Shown piece by piece: positions 34,201 to 46,733 of a DNA stretch of 64,000 nt. Both the position numbers and the translations under genes were made by a program. Source of the stretch: Chenopodium formosanum (taxonomy: Eukaryota > Streptophyta > Magnoliopsida > Caryophyllales > Amaranthaceae); contig CM044880.1 of assembly GCA_024500155.1 (NCBI GenBank), positions 13,040,879 through 13,104,878 on the forward strand, read 5' to 3'. Below the pieces are notes generated by a model. It was not told the origin of the DNA and made no database searches. It saw nothing but the letters and a program-made list of their open reading frames with translations. Within the stretch, counting starts at the first letter, position 1; each line of letters begins with the position of its first letter.

Positions 34201-34338
34201 TTTGTTGATATATTGCGCAAATTCATGCCAAGGACATACAATGTTGGTGATTTTGCAAATGTTACAGATTCTTATGAAATCAGTAAATTCGAGAAATTGC
34301 CAACCATATTTGATTGGGATCCAAACACTGATTTTTAG
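31236..34338 (+). pseudogene. FAR1/MURA-type MULE transposase, two stops and one frameshift
   Basis: Exons 31236-31259, 31376-31408, 31503-31969, 32066-32889 and 33274-34338 join in phase at GT/AG borders. After an acidic N-terminus comes a FAR1 DNA-binding domain (FYNMYAKVKGFGIRL, CGCKAFICF, HNGHDLVP). The MULE transposase core contains VIAFDTTYKLN with the first Asp, VTDGDKSM with the second, and CLWHLMRNI. A SWIM zinc finger (VCCCMKYNAIGLPCRHMF) follows, then a Lys-rich tail. The enzyme would cut and join the ends of this element. TAG at 32235-32237, TGA at 32283-32285 and a single-base shift near 33610-33630 inactivate it. The FHY3/FAR1 transcription factors derive from this family, but the setting inside TIRs marks it as a transposase. 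Confidence 0.9.
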
Positions 34339-34420
34339 TTTTAATTTGAATATGCATTCTTAGACTGTAATAAGTGCTTACAATTCTTGCACATGAAATG
34401 CATTTTTTTTTAATTACAGG

Positions 34421-35080
34421 TGAATTTTGATTTTACCTATTATCAGTTTGGTGATTACCTAAAATTATAAATAACTGAGAGACATCCTAGTTTTCTCTTT
34501 CTAATATTCTTTTCATGTTTTGAATATTTATTCTGTTATTAACTCTTCAAATACTCATTGAATCTTTGATGTATATCGAATTACAGTGACAACAATTAAG
34601 TGTTTTGGTATTGCATTTTTTTAAAATTAGATCGAAGGTAAATTTGGATTTTGCCTATTACTATACCAGTTTGGTTTTTACCTAAATTTATAAATTAATT
34701 AAATAACTGAAAGACATCCTTGTTTTCTCTTTGTAATATTCTTTTCATGTTTTGAATATTTATTCTGCTATTAACTCTTCAAATACTCATTGAATCTTTG
34801 ATGTATATCGAATTATAGTGACAATTTGGTATTGCATTTTTTTTGAATTTGATCGAAGGTGAATTTGGATTTTACCTATTACCAGTTTGGCTTTTACCTA
34901 AATTTATAAATTAATTAAATAACTGAAAGACATCCTTGTTTTCTCTTTCTAATATTCTTTTCATGTTTTGAATATGTATTATGTTATTAACTCTTCAAAT
35001 ACTCATTGAAACTTTGATGTATATCGAATTATAGTTACAGCAATCAAGTGTTTTGGTATGGCATTTTTTTAAAAAATACA
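34421..35080. repeat. Three tandem copies of about 220 bp
   Basis: Units at about 34421-34640, 34641-34858 and 34859-35080 share TTTTACCTATTA, GACATCCT, CTTTTCATGTTTTGAATAT, ACTCTTCAAATACTCATTGAA and GATGTATATCGAATTA. Divergence is low. They follow the transposase stop and are non-coding. Confidence 0.85.
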
Positions 35081-36068
35081 TATAAAGTTATAAACTGTAC
35101 ACATCCTACTTTAAATCTATAATTATCATTTTGTCTTTAATCAAGTTAAAGTTATCCTTAAAACAAACTATGAATATTTATATTGAGAATATTTTTGGGT
35201 TTTTAATTTCCCTTAAAAAATAAAATTGTTTCTTTTATTTTAGAAAAACTACCGAATTGTACGGAATTGGTTTACGTGTTTTAAGGAGTTGTGTTTTGGT
35301 AACTATCCTTTTTTTTAAAAAAAAAATAATAATAATGCATATAAGCAAACAATCTCAACCGCTTATTTTTACCATTTTAATGCCGGTTATTTTTTTTTTA
35401 AATCATAATGCCGGTTACTTTTAATTTCACGGCATTCGAAAAATTAAATTAACTATTCACACACTCTCTCTCTACTCTTCTAGATTTCTCTCTCTAACTT
35501 CATTATTCTCTTCATCTTCTAGTCTACATTTAACTAGACTAAATCAATCTCAAAACGGTGCAAAAAGAAGGTGACGGAGGCGGCGCTATCAAATTTTTGG
35601 AAGTTAAACAATCTAGAACCTACATTGTAAGTGTACTTTGTCTTTAATTTCAATTTTGAATCGTTGATGTTGCATATTTCACTTAATAATGGTTCAATTG
35701 TGTTTCAAATTTCACTTAATTGTGGTTCAATTGAGTTTGTATCGTCGATGTTGCAAATTTCACTTATTATAACTTGATAGTGGTTCAATTGTAGATTTTT
35801 GTAAGGTGAAAACTTTAATTTTCAATTAGGAATGTGGTTAATGTTTTGATGTTATAACACAAAAATAAAAATAAATAAATAAATAAAAATAAAAATAAAA
35901 AAAATAAAAAAAAGGAGCAATGACATGAGAATTGAAGTTGCATGACTATTTAGAGAATGTTTTGATGTTTGTGGGTTATGTTCTAATGTTTGTGGATGAC
36001 TATTTCTTCGCTTAAGATTGTCAAAATTGAAATGTTAATATTTATTTTATATATATTTATAGTGAAGC
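35081..36068 (+). other. Upstream region and 5' leader of the ULP-associated gene
   Basis: CT-rich sequence at 35460-35530 looks like a plant 5' leader; a donor (ACATT/GTAAGTGT) at about 35629 and an acceptor (TTTATAG/TGAAGC) at about 36062 suggest a leader intron ending seven bases before the ATG at 36069. No other gene. Confidence 0.45.
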
Positions 36069-39000
36069 ATGACTACACGTAAAAGGAAAACAGGGTCTAC
36101 TACTGAACCTTCAGAAAAAAAAAACAGAAACTGCAACCATTTCCTTCTAGAAGTTCAACCACCACCGCGGTAAATTGAATTTTTGTACTTGTTACTCATA
36201 TTGATATTACACATGCACTTCAAATGATTTATTAATTACAAATATTTGCAATTTATTTAATTTGTGTAGGGATCTTGGAACCCTTTATGTAAACTTGAAG
36301 AATTTGTTGCACTAATTAAGGGTTTTCCAAGAGAGAAAAAGGATAAGCTAGAGGAAATGGGATTTGGTTTTTTGTTACATTACAACACTAAAACCACTAG
36401 GAAAACAATGTGCAAGTGGGTCATTGATCATTTTGATCCGGCCACTAGAACACTAGGGGTGTATGGGGACAAAATTGAGATTACAACTAGGGATGTTGAA
36501 TACATTTTGGGGTTTAGTGACCATGGATTTGAGATTGACAGTTCAGAGTTAGATAATGATGACTTGTTAGATAAAAAACTGTGGAGGTTTACGACACTTA
36601 AAGTTCAAGGAATGATGGCTGAACTAAAGAGGACATCACATAATAATCCTCTTTTTGTACGCATGTTTACAATATTTGTTATGACTGCCCTAATCTGTCC
36701 AAACATACTTGAAAAGCCTGAAAAGGCATGGCTACATCTTGTCATTGAAGATGATTGTGTAAGACATTGGAATTTTGCAAAATTTGTATTGGATAGTTCA
36801 GTTGAAGCCATTAGAGAATTCAAGTCCGAAGAAGATCCTAAACATTTGGGAGGATGTACTCTGCTTCTTATGGTAAGCTTTTTTTAAATTGTTTTAATTA
36901 TCTAGGCAATTACAAGTAATTAAGAAAGTAATTACCATTGAACAATATTTGTTCTGTTTTCTGTATTATGCTACTTTATGTATTAACAAAACCAAATATT
37001 GGTGATTACTTATATCTACTATTTAATATGATGAGTGTTCTGTTTATGTGTGTTTTGACATATGTGTACATAACTAATTACCTGTTTATGGCAGAATATC
37101 TCTTGGCCAAGTACTTGTCTTGTTATGGCCCTTCTTGTATACTTTTAATTTATGTAGCTTTTTTGACATATGTTTTAATTATCTAGGCAATTACAAGTAA
37201 TTAAGAAAGTAATTACCATTGAACAATATTTGTTCTGTTTTCTGTATTATGTTACTTTATGTATTAACAAAATCAAATATTGGTGATTACTTATATCTAC
37301 TATTTAATATGATGAGTGTTCTGTTTATGTGTGTTTTGACATATGTGTACATAACTAATTACCTGTTTATGGCAGAATATCTCTTGGCCAAGTACTTGTC
37401 TTGTTATGGCCCTTCTTGTATACTTTTAATTTATGTAGGTATTGACATATGTTTTAATTATCTAGGCAATTACAAGTAATTAAGAAAGTAATTACCGTTG
37501 AACAATATTGGTTCTGTTTTTTGTATTATGTTACTTTATGTATTAACAAAACCAAATATTGGTGATTACTTATATCTACTATTTAATATGATGAGTGTTC
37601 TGTTTATGTGTGTTTTGACATATGTGTACATAGGTAATTACCTGTTTATGGCAGAATATCTCTTGGCCAAATACTTGTCTTGTTATGGCCCTTCTTGTAT
37701 ACTTTTAATTTATGTAGGTAATGACACATGTGTATGTTTATCATTACCAAATGATAAAAGTCAATTTGTGTCTGCCCTCAATCGTATAAAGTATTAACTG
37801 AAATTGTTGTTGGGGATTACTAATATGTAATATTTGTTATGTTGAGTGTATTGTTTATGTGTGTTTTGATATATTTGTATATATGTAATTACCTGTTTAT
37901 GGCAGAATACTATGGCTTGCATATAATGATGTTAAGAAAAAAACTCTATATGCAGGGAATATTTTGTGAGTATTCCCCTAAGGATGGACTATACAGCATT
38001 TGGAAGTATGATCAGCCAAGGATTAAGGACTAGAATGATGTGAGCTTGAAGAGTTTGCATGACATGATCTGTAATTTAAAAGATGGCTACAAAACAAGCA
38101 AGGTAAGTGCAAATATGTTTGTGGTTTTTTAGTCATATTTTCTCTCACTTGTATGAACAGATATTTTTTGTTTTTACAGATGATGGCTGTAATTGACAAG
38201 GAGAAAGCGCAACTTGTAGGAAAGGCGCCACCAGCACATATTGAGATGGTTGAGATAGCCTTTGATCGCATAAACAACAAGATTGACAGGTGGGGTGCGG
38301 CGGTAAATCAGATGTGGAGGCTGATATCAATTTTTTTAGCAGGCTATGCTACAGGATCTGCCGAAGACGATGTTGATAAACCAAAGAGGAAAAAGGGGAA
38401 AGCAAAATCAGAAGAAGAAGAAGAGGATGAGGACAGTGATTATGATGATGAGGATGACACTGGTGCTGGTGATTATGCAGACAGTGAGGAAAATGAAGAA
38501 GAAGAAGATGAGAACCAAAAGAAAGGGACGGTGAAGAAGAAGATTATTTTTGAAGAAGGTGAAAAGGAAAAAGACCGAAATAAAAAAGAGAAGGGATTGA
38601 AAGAGAAGGAAGTTAAAGTTGTGTCAAAGGAAAAAAAGAAGGCAAAGGACAAGGAAGTTGAAACAGAAGTTTCAACTAAAAAAAACTAAAGCAAGAAGAA
38701 GCAAAAAACAAAAGGAAAGGGCAGTGGCGTGGTAAGTGAAGACAGTGATAGTGAGGACATGGAGGTCGTGGATGAAAATGTCAAATTGGTTATTGAGCGC
38801 CTTGAAGTTCAAAAGGAGGATGTGCACGATGTTGCTGCTGGAGCCACTATCAAAGAAGCATCTGGTGCAACTTTCGAAGGTGCTTCAGTTGAAGAAGAAA
38901 CTCCTGATAATCCTGCTGATGGCGCGGATGAAAAACAAAATCTTGAAGTCCCGGCTGTTGATTTGGAAAGTGGTTCGATTGCAGATGACAAGATAACCAC

Positions 39001-39118
39001 TGAAACAGAGGTTTTGCCTAAAGACCCTACTACAAATGCGGGCGACGTAACAGAGCATCCACCTGAAGGTGTTTCCTCACCCACAGAAGGCATGGACCAT
39101 GCCACTGATATCTGATGG
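36069..39118 (+). pseudogene. ULP-associated N-terminal-domain protein with acidic/basic tail (MULE cargo), disrupted
   Basis: Exon 1 (36069-36169) starts MTTRKRKTGSTTEPSEKK; its phase does not match exon 2, and an A run at 36115-36124 is the likely slip. Exon 2 (36270-36872) encodes EEFVALIKGFPREKK, KWVIDHFDPATRTLGVYGDKIEITTRDVEYILGF and PEKAWLHLVIEDD, a pattern known from the N-terminal half of transposon-encoded plant ULP proteins. An intron region with triplicated 280-bp units follows. Later exons encode VWKYDQPRIKD-like residues near 38000 and, from about 38181, MMAVIDKEKAQL, then a long Glu/Asp- and Lys-rich tail with TAA at 38687-38689 and an open continuation to DHATDI at 39113. It may act with the convergent peptidase gene; that is inference. 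Confidence 0.6.
36891..37729 (+). repeat. Triplicated 280-bp unit containing an exon-like segment
   Basis: Units start at 36891, 37172 and 37451 (periods 281 and 279) and differ at only a few positions; a partial fourth runs from about 37830 to 37910. Each includes a pyrimidine-poor acceptor-like GGCAG/AATATC and a short segment ending near TATGTAG/GTA, so it may contain a duplicated exon. The repeated 82-99-residue frames here are a by-product. Confidence 0.85.
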
Positions 39119-40129
39119 CATTAACAAATTCTACTTTTGAACATTACCTATTTAGTATATCTGATTTGTCATTTCGGTTATATTTTGGACAAGTTTAATA
39201 TTTCGTATGGTGACATGAACAAAGTACTAGTACTTGGTTTGTAATTTTAATATCATATAGTATTTGTATTAGATTTAAATTAGATGGTGTTATATATATT
39301 TGTTTTAAACTTTTATTTGATGGTAGTTAACGTTTTGGTGTGAAGTTAAAAAAAAATTGTGAATTAATGTTTTGGCCAGATTAAAAGTTGGCCATTACAT
39401 ATGTATGTGAATGATTTAGAATACTAATTACTCTTAATACTTACACTAGGCTATTTAGTTTTTTTCCTTTTGCATTATCATTCAAGTAAAAACCTATATT
39501 TGAACTAAGAGTTTCTATTGAGATCTAAAATTGTTTACTCAAACGCTATGGAACTATTTTATAAGTTCAGTGAACATTGATAAAAATAAAATGAAATAAA
39601 ATAAACTAAAATAAAAATAAATCAATAAATAAATAAATAAATGCTTACAATTATTTCAAAGTTGAAATTGAAAAATGTTTGTGTTTTGATAATAATACAG
39701 TTTGGTCATTACATATGTGATATGTCTATATTATGCATGAAAGTACCTTTACATGGAGAAGTTTGATGCCATTTGGGTATTTGGGTAATTTGTATAAATA
39801 TGACATGATATAACCCATTATTAAAGGAAAGGTCAAAATAGTGTACACAAGCGCCTCTCTATTAAATTTTCCACACGTTACAGTGGATGTCATTTGGGTA
39901 TTTGGGTAATGTGTATAGTTATCATATGACAAAACCTATTAATAAAGGAAAGATAGAAGTAGTTCACCCAACTTGATTTTGCATAAAGACAAATAAAAAA
40001 ATTTTAATAAACAAAACTTGTAAACACTAATGAAATTTAACTTTTATTTATTTATGTTGTCCATTATAGGTAAATACTTGTATAACAATTCCAAGATAAA
40101 AAGATACATTGGAATGAAATTCAGCTTGA
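39119..40129. other. Interval between convergent ULP-type genes, with a 121-bp duplication
   Basis: No gene. Two copies of a segment containing CATTTGGGTATTTGGGTAA begin at 39765 and 39886 and extend for about 100 bp. The rest is AT-rich. Confidence 0.45.
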
Positions 40130-42651
40130 TTTAGCACCAATCAACCTCTTGATGTTACTTTCTTCATTGTTCTTGCTAAGAAGAAGTCTTGGAAGCTACT
40201 TTAATCGTTCAACACGCATGTCAGTTGTCTGGTCAATGAAACAAATGAAAAGGTACTTATTAATTATACTGTGCAGTAATAACAAATGATATTCACAAAT
40301 AATAAAATTTGATCCGTACGCTGTAATTAATGCCCTTCATGCCGTTGATATCACCACACTCGATGTATTTCAAAACAAACATTCCACCATCATGACTGCA
40401 TAACAAAGATTACTTATATTATGATTATTTATATTATAACTATGAAAAAGTTATAGTAAAAGGAGATATACCTGTTTGACTGTGTTTAAAAAGATAAAAC
40501 TTCAATTGTTATACTTTTAACATCTTTAAAAAATTGACCCAAGGGATTTCTTCGCATTGCATTGCAGGCACACGTAACCTAGTCACAATTTTATAAATCA
40601 TGTTAATCAAACAATCAGTACCAAAAAAAGTATTACCACAGAGTCCAGTAACTACCATATCCGTAGCAAGATTGTATCGGCTGTCTGTGACTAGCAACGA
40701 ATCAACTATCCACACCTTTTTTATTTTGACATTAAACACCAACAGGAACCAATGGTTTTCTTCTATTTCAATAACGGGTATGAATATCTGATGAAAACCA
40801 ACATTTTGTGATTCACTTATCATCAAAGGCGTTATAAATTTATATTAGACAAAACTTGTATCTATTAAATATCTCAAACCTGTTCAATCTTGTCGAGATC
40901 CCCAGACGGTATAAATGAATCAAACACTTTGGAACAGTAACTGAGAATAGATGGAGTCATGTAATGCGAGCACCTTTTTTCTGACTTCAGTACTAATGTC
41001 TACACGCAATACATCCATAAAGTTTAGCAAATAAAACTTTAATTCCCATAATATGTAAAACCCAATGTAAAAACCCAAAATTCACCCACAGTCAACTTGA
41101 TAATTGATTTATTTTTGGCACAATAAAATTCCTCACTGCTCACATCTTTGCGAACATTCACACATATTTGTTTCTCCAAAGAGTCCAGTTGTGATACATA
41201 TTCAAGAAATAAAAATTGTGTTGAATGGTCTTGATTAAAACGAAACACAACCTCATCACTAGGTGATGTATGTACTTCAATCGTAGTGCTTGGTCCCTGC
41301 GGTTTAAGCATAAAAGTTTAAGAAAGACATATAGAAATATATTTATAGGCAATGCGCTATATATTTATATGTCTTTGCCTAATAATAAAATAAATATAAC
41401 TACATATCACCTCTTCAGTTATTGCATTAGAAGTGCATTCCTTTCGCCTTTTTGATTTTGATAATTGGCCCTATGGCATTAATAGAAGTCGAATATGTAA
41501 TTAAAATTAATAATATTACATAATACCATTTAAATTACGATTATAGTTACTATATGCATTAGGTTTGTAGTCGGTACACAAAAAAAAAATTGCTCATAAA
41601 TATTGATGAAATTACTTGTGCAACTTGGGCCTTTGAATTGCTTTTATTCCCCTTTTTTGGCTTTCTTAATGATGATTCCTGTGTCTGTAAATGGGGATGA
41701 ATAGTCGATAGGTCAGCCGTTAAAATAATACAATGTAATGACCTATGTTTACTTTAGTGATTACATATTTACCTTTTTCTTATTGACATTGTTGTCATCA
41801 ATCTGACTCAATTTGCCTTTGGCTTGGCCTCCTAAGCGGCCTCTTCTCCGAATTTGTTTGTGGTTCACCTTTATCAATGGTTGTTATTGCTTTTGATTTT
41901 GGAGTATTCACTTTGATATCAGGGCTTCTAACTTTATCTTTTGTTTTTTTGTCCTTCTCTTTTTCTTCATCCTCTTTAAGGTCTTGGAGTGTTTCCAGAC
42001 CCGGTGGAAATTGAGCCTCAATAACACGGATATTTCTAATATCGAATGAGTCAACATCGAAGCCAGCAAAGTGTGTTTCCTCTACTTCTTCGCCTTCGTC
42101 GCTAGTGTCATTAACATCTAGCTTCCGCTTAGTTGTTGAGACACGAGAGCCAATTACCATCTCGCCATCAGGGCTTAGGAAAGGAGAATAAAAACGATTT
42201 CCATGTGTTGTTTTACCAACAGTGTCTCCTTCTCCGTCACCCCTACACTCAGTTGATTCTGGAACCTTGGTTGAACTCTGAGATATACTAGCAGCAACAT
42301 CGGCAACTAGTTTAGCTAATGTAAACTCTATGTTTGACAGTTTGCAATGAATATCTGTTATTTGTTTCTCCATTTTCTACAAGGATAGATCAATACCAGA
42401 GATCATGAGTGATTTTAAAATAATTAAACCATTCTCAAAGAAATTAAATTTGTTTATATCATAAACCCTATATAGACGAAATTAATGTTCATAAATAATT
42501 TTTAAAAAAAAATTAAAAAGTTGTTCATAGTTGAACCAATTACATTAATAAAAATACAATTGAATTTAATTTTAAATATTGGTAAAAATAAATCGCAAAA
42601 ATCCAAATCAATTTCGAGTACACTTACATCGGGTTTTGCTTTTCTAACCAT
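40130..42651 (-). pseudogene. Ulp1-type (C48) cysteine peptidase gene of the MULE, catalytic Cys replaced
   Basis: Exons on the minus strand: 42628-42651 (MVRKAKPD), 41773-42376, 41616-41684, 41411-41470, from 41296, 40880-40999, about 40824-40600, and about 40390-40310. Exon 2 has a coiled-coil start, KRKLDVNDTSDEGEEVEE, and a Lys-rich end with a frame slip near 41840. The catalytic part has IPVIEIEENHWFLLVF with the His, and KKVWIVDSLL with the Asp. The block that normally reads D-C-G is SHDGGMFVLKYIE, so codon 40386-40388 gives Gly in place of the nucleophile. Ulp1 enzymes remove SUMO-type modifiers. The copy has frame problems and a missing nucleophile, so it is likely dead or used only as a binding protein. 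Confidence 0.7.
40386..40388 (-). other. Glycine codon at the Ulp1 nucleophile position
   Basis: The minus-strand codon is GGT within S-H-D-G-G-M-F-V-L-K-Y. Ulp1 family members have Cys (TGT/TGC) here. One base change from TGT would explain it. Confidence 0.65.
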
Positions 42652-42662
42652 GATTTGAATTC

Positions 42663-43796
42663 CAAAAGTAATTGTGCAAACTGTGAAACAAATTCAATTG
42701 AAAAGTGTATGCGAGGATGATAAGGATGTGAAGCGCAAAACCCTATCGCTGATGTTTGTACAGATTTTTTTTTAAATTTAAAAGATAACAATCATTTAAC
42801 TTGTACAGATAATAAATTAGGAAAATATCCTACTTAGAATAACTGATTTCCAATATTTACTCTATTCAAAATTTAAAAGATAGTAAATTAGGAAAAGATC
42901 CTTATTAGAATATGTGATTTCCAATATTTCAATGTAATTTCTAAAGTTAAAAGATATTGATTTCATAATTTTTGTGTTTTAAATAATTATAAGATTAATT
43001 CGAATCATTGTCCATGTTCATCGTAATATGAATTGACATCGAAGTAAATTCTATTATAATAATTGGAAATGTCCAATATTATTTATGGACATTACCATTT
43101 CTTGATTAAAATTTTTTTATTTAAGGTTATGTCATATTTAAATATAGGTCAATACCCTAATCACAAACAAGTTTTATAATTCGATCTTTGATTTTTTGGA
43201 TCAAAAAAGGTTTTTAAAACAATGTGTTACGGTTCCTTCTCAGAATTTCAAGACGAACATATATTACCGAAAAACTTAAAAATTTTGATTGCTTATACAT
43301 ACAAATAGCTATTTGTACAATTAAAATCTATTATTCAAAGTTTAAAACCCACCCACAGATGAAAGAAACCGATTATGTGTACCATAGAAATGCGCAATGG
43401 CTGGATATAATTTTGCCTAATTTTTCGGTCCATTGATGTGAGATTGAAATTTAAGGTCTAATGGATGTTAGAATCGTGGTTGATTTCATTATTTGATGAA
43501 AAATTTCAAAAACTGGGAAGAACATCGATGAACATTGATGAACACGATGAATGACGAAGAACAAATTTTCAATTTTTTTTTTTGTTTAATCTTAATTTTA
43601 GATTTTATTAAAATTAGATTTGGATAAAATTATTTCGAAATTAAAATAAGAATTTCAGAAAATCAATAATGGAAATTTGAGAAAAATAAGAAAATGAATT
43701 AAAAAAGCAAAATACCTTAATTACCCTTAAATAAGGTTTGACCAAGCAAAAAAAATAAATCTAAAATCAACCAATCACATTTAAGTATAGTGATGG
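42663..43796 (-). repeat. Right TIR of the giant MULE (main part)
   Basis: Inverted copy of the left TIR. It starts 12 bp upstream of the ATG of the Ulp1-type gene and runs to the insertion point of the gypsy element. The outermost 32 bases lie at 52330-52361. Confidence 0.88.
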
Positions 43797-45496
43797 TGTA
43801 GGCGTCGCTCGAAGTGCGCCTACGTTAAAGCATGTGGTGAATATGCTTGACACTCATAGGAAGTAGGAATTGACATAATACGATTAGGGACAAGGAAAGT
43901 AGGGAGCCGCCAACAAGTTTTTAAGGAACTTGTAAACCGTTCACGGATCATAAAAGGCAATCACGAATAAGGGACAACGAAGGCAACAACGATTGACCCG
44001 TGAAGGTTACACCCCATTCATAATCCATGAGATTACTAACTCCATATGGTTCGGAACCACGAAAGGAGGATCGGGGATGATGGTACGAAGTGAGTCATGG
44101 AGTCACATTCGCCCGTATTAGCCTCTACTCGATTCTTATAGTGAAAAATGATTCCTGTGATCTCAAAGGCATACAAACAAAATATTCAATTTGCTCCAAA
44201 CTATTATTTAACTAAATTGGTTTAATATTAATGCACACATAATTCTAAAATATTGGTGATCACTTCAATTAATAATAAGATTAAAAGGATCCTAAACCGG
44301 TTGTCCAAATTATCTTATTAGGCGTGATTTTCAATTACATATTCCCTTTAAACATGCAATATGGTGATCATAATAAATAATAAAACAACATTAATATTGG
44401 AAGCAATTTAATCACAATTCCAACAACATAAAATCGTTAGAAAAATAATAAAAATAAAAGGAGCATGATCCTTACTTTGATTCTGTTTGTTTGCAACTAC
44501 AAAATAATAAACGAGTTAGTAACTATAAATAAACAATAATTAAATTAAATTAAATGAAATAAAGTTGATTTTGGGGCCAAACCCTCAAACAGTTTTACCT
44601 TTCACGCCTTGGCTTAAGGACAGAACCTCGAGTAAAATATGGACTCCTTTGAGTGCTTGAAAAAGGAATTTTGAAGTGAAAAGGGTAGGCTAGTGTTTAG
44701 GCTAAAGCATATAAGAGAGAGAATAAAATAAGATAATTACTCGGTGCCCCGTACATTAGAAATGAGGGGGTATTTATAGGGAAAATATGCCGAGGGAGCA
44801 CACGGAACCCTAAAATGATAAAAACCCTAAAAAAGTATCCCGTGACACGGTCATACTGTACCGTGACACGGTCATACTGTATCGTCAGACGGTGCACTTT
44901 CCCATGACACAGTACAGTTTTGGAGTGACGCGGGAAATTTTCAGAAAACGGGATGAAAAACACGTTAAGGGTTTACGCGGAAAGGACACGGAACGTCCCG
45001 TGTCACGGCAGACCTCCCGTGTCACGGGAAGTCCCACCGTCAGACGGGAAAGATTCCCGTGACACGGTGGCAGTCTGCCGTGGCGCGGGAACTTCCAGTC
45101 CATTTTTCCGTCTAAATTCATTTTTAACCCTAATTTCTTTCGGCTTTTTAAGTGCCGATTGATAATTTTGGGCTTTTTTATGACTTTTATTATTCGGGCT
45201 AAAATAAGAAAATAATTAAATAAAAATAAATAAAATGTTTGGGCCAAAAATAAATAATAAAACAATAAAATAAAAAAGGTTTGGGCTAAAAATTAATTAA
45301 TAAGTTTGGGCTAAAATTAAAACTATGCTTTTACCAAACATCAAGACTAATCCATGGACCATTCAAAAATATGAATTTAATAAAATACGATTTTTTACGC
45401 ACTCTCGGGATTAAATACTAAACCCGACCAATAGTGGCGGTGAAAGGTTATTTATCATCGGGTTTGGTTTTGGGGAGACATTTTTAGGTGTCTACA
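43797..45496 (-). repeat. 3' LTR of the nested gypsy element
   Basis: A 1700-bp LTR with TGTAG...CTACA ends. The part 44740-45496 recurs at 51580-52324 with few differences, so insertion is recent. The part 43797-44740 has no counterpart on the right. A cluster of CCGTGACACGG-type palindromes lies at 44838-45095. Confidence 0.8.
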
Positions 45497-45510
45497 GAAG
45501 CCCCCACTTT
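45497..45510 (-). other. Polypurine tract of the nested gypsy element
   Basis: On the minus strand AAAGTGGGGGCTTC directly abuts the TGTAGACACC start of the 3' LTR. This fixes the element direction. Confidence 0.75.
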
Positions 45511-45699
45511 GACTGAGTTTGTAGAAACATCAATTTCAAAAACAATAGTCAAAGTAGCCGATAGGGACGGAGAATGATTTAAGACGTTCTGCGATCCTAA
45601 ATCACTTTGCATACGCCGATACCTGCAGAAAAATGTTAATTCCACAGATAAAAGAGTGAAGGGATAGAATACGTATGTGGCACCAGTGTATCGGTGACA

Positions 45700-46490
45700 A
45701 ACGAATTTGGTATTTTCCTATGCTTGAAGGAATCCACCGAGTGACATTTGTTGAAACGCTTTCCATGCTTGAGGAAAGCCGACTGAAGAGTTTGGTAGTT
45801 TTCTAAGCCTGAAGAAAGCTACCGGATAATACTTTCCATGCCTGAGGAAAGTCGATGAACAAATTTGGTGTCATTCTATGCTTGAAGAATTTCACCAATA
45901 ATGCCTTCCATGTTCAAGGAAAGCCGACAAAGGAATTTGGTGGTTTTCTATACTTGAAGAAAAATCCACCGATAACGCTTTCCAAGCCTAAGGAAAGCCG
46001 ACTTGGCGGTTTTCTATACTTGAAGAAAAATCCACCGATAACGCTTTCCAAGCCTGAGGAAAGCCGACTGATGAGTTTGGTAGTTTTCTAAGCCTGAAGA
46101 AACCTACCGGATAATACTTTCCATGTTTGAGGAAAGTCGACGTTTGAATTTGGTGTCATTCTATGCTTGAAGAAATCCACCGATGATGCTTTCCATGCTT
46201 GAGGAAAGCCGACTTGGCGGTTTTCTATACTTGAAGAAAAATCCACCGATAACGCTTTCCAAGCTTGAGGAAAGCCGACTTGGCGGTTTTCTATACTTGA
46301 AGAAAAATCCACAGATAACGCTCTCCAAGCCTGAGGAAAGGCGACTGATGAATATGGTGTCATTCTATGCTTGAAGAATTCCACCGATAATGCCTTCCAT
46401 GCTTGAGGAAAGCCGATTTGGCGGTTTTCTATACTTGAAGAAAAATCCACCGGATAATACTTTCCATGCTTGAGGAAAGTCGAAAGATGA
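45700..46490. repeat. Tandem array of about 60-70-bp units (gypsy 3' region)
   Basis: Units built on CTTTCCATGCTTGAGGAAAG and GGCGGTTTTCTATACTTGAAG repeat at least ten times with variable length. The long minus frame with repeated QAWKALSVDFSSSIENRQ is only the array translated. Confidence 0.85.
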
Positions 46491-46541
46491 TGAGATTGCA
46501 AGTCTCTGTGTATCGAGAACCTTGCGTCATAAAATGATGGT

Positions 46542-46733
46542 GGTCCGCTTGTCCCCGGCCGTGGGCTGTAGATGGTCCGCTTGTCCCCGGCCGTGGGCTG
46601 TAGATGGCCCGCTTATCCCCGGACGTGGGCTGTAGATGGTCCGCTTGTCCCTGGACGTGGGCTGTAGATGGTCCGCTTGTCCCCGGATGTGGGCTCTAAA
46701 TGGTCCGTTTGTCCCCGGACGTGGGCTGTAGAT
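46542..46733. repeat. Six tandem 32-bp units
   Basis: Six copies of a unit GGTCCGCTTGTCCCCGG plus CGTGGGCTGTAGAT, nearly identical, exactly 192 bp. There are no spacers, so it is not a CRISPR array. Confidence 0.9.

Noticed and set aside
36938..37797. Three similar plus-strand frames of 82-99 residues (MNNICSVFCIMLLYV...)
   Set aside because: They are the same frame repeated by the 280-bp tandem unit in an intron; no sign of coding selection.
44885..45265. Frames in the gypsy LTR with repeated RVTVQYDR-type residues, also at 51723-52019
   Set aside because: They translate the CCGTGACACGG palindromes; the region is an LTR.
46088..46501. Minus-strand frame with repeated QAWKALSVDFSSS
   Set aside because: Translation of a non-coding tandem array in the gypsy element.
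46542..46733. Regular repeat array that could be mistaken for CRISPR
   Set aside because: Units are contiguous without unique spacers, the DNA is plant, and the array sits in a gypsy element.
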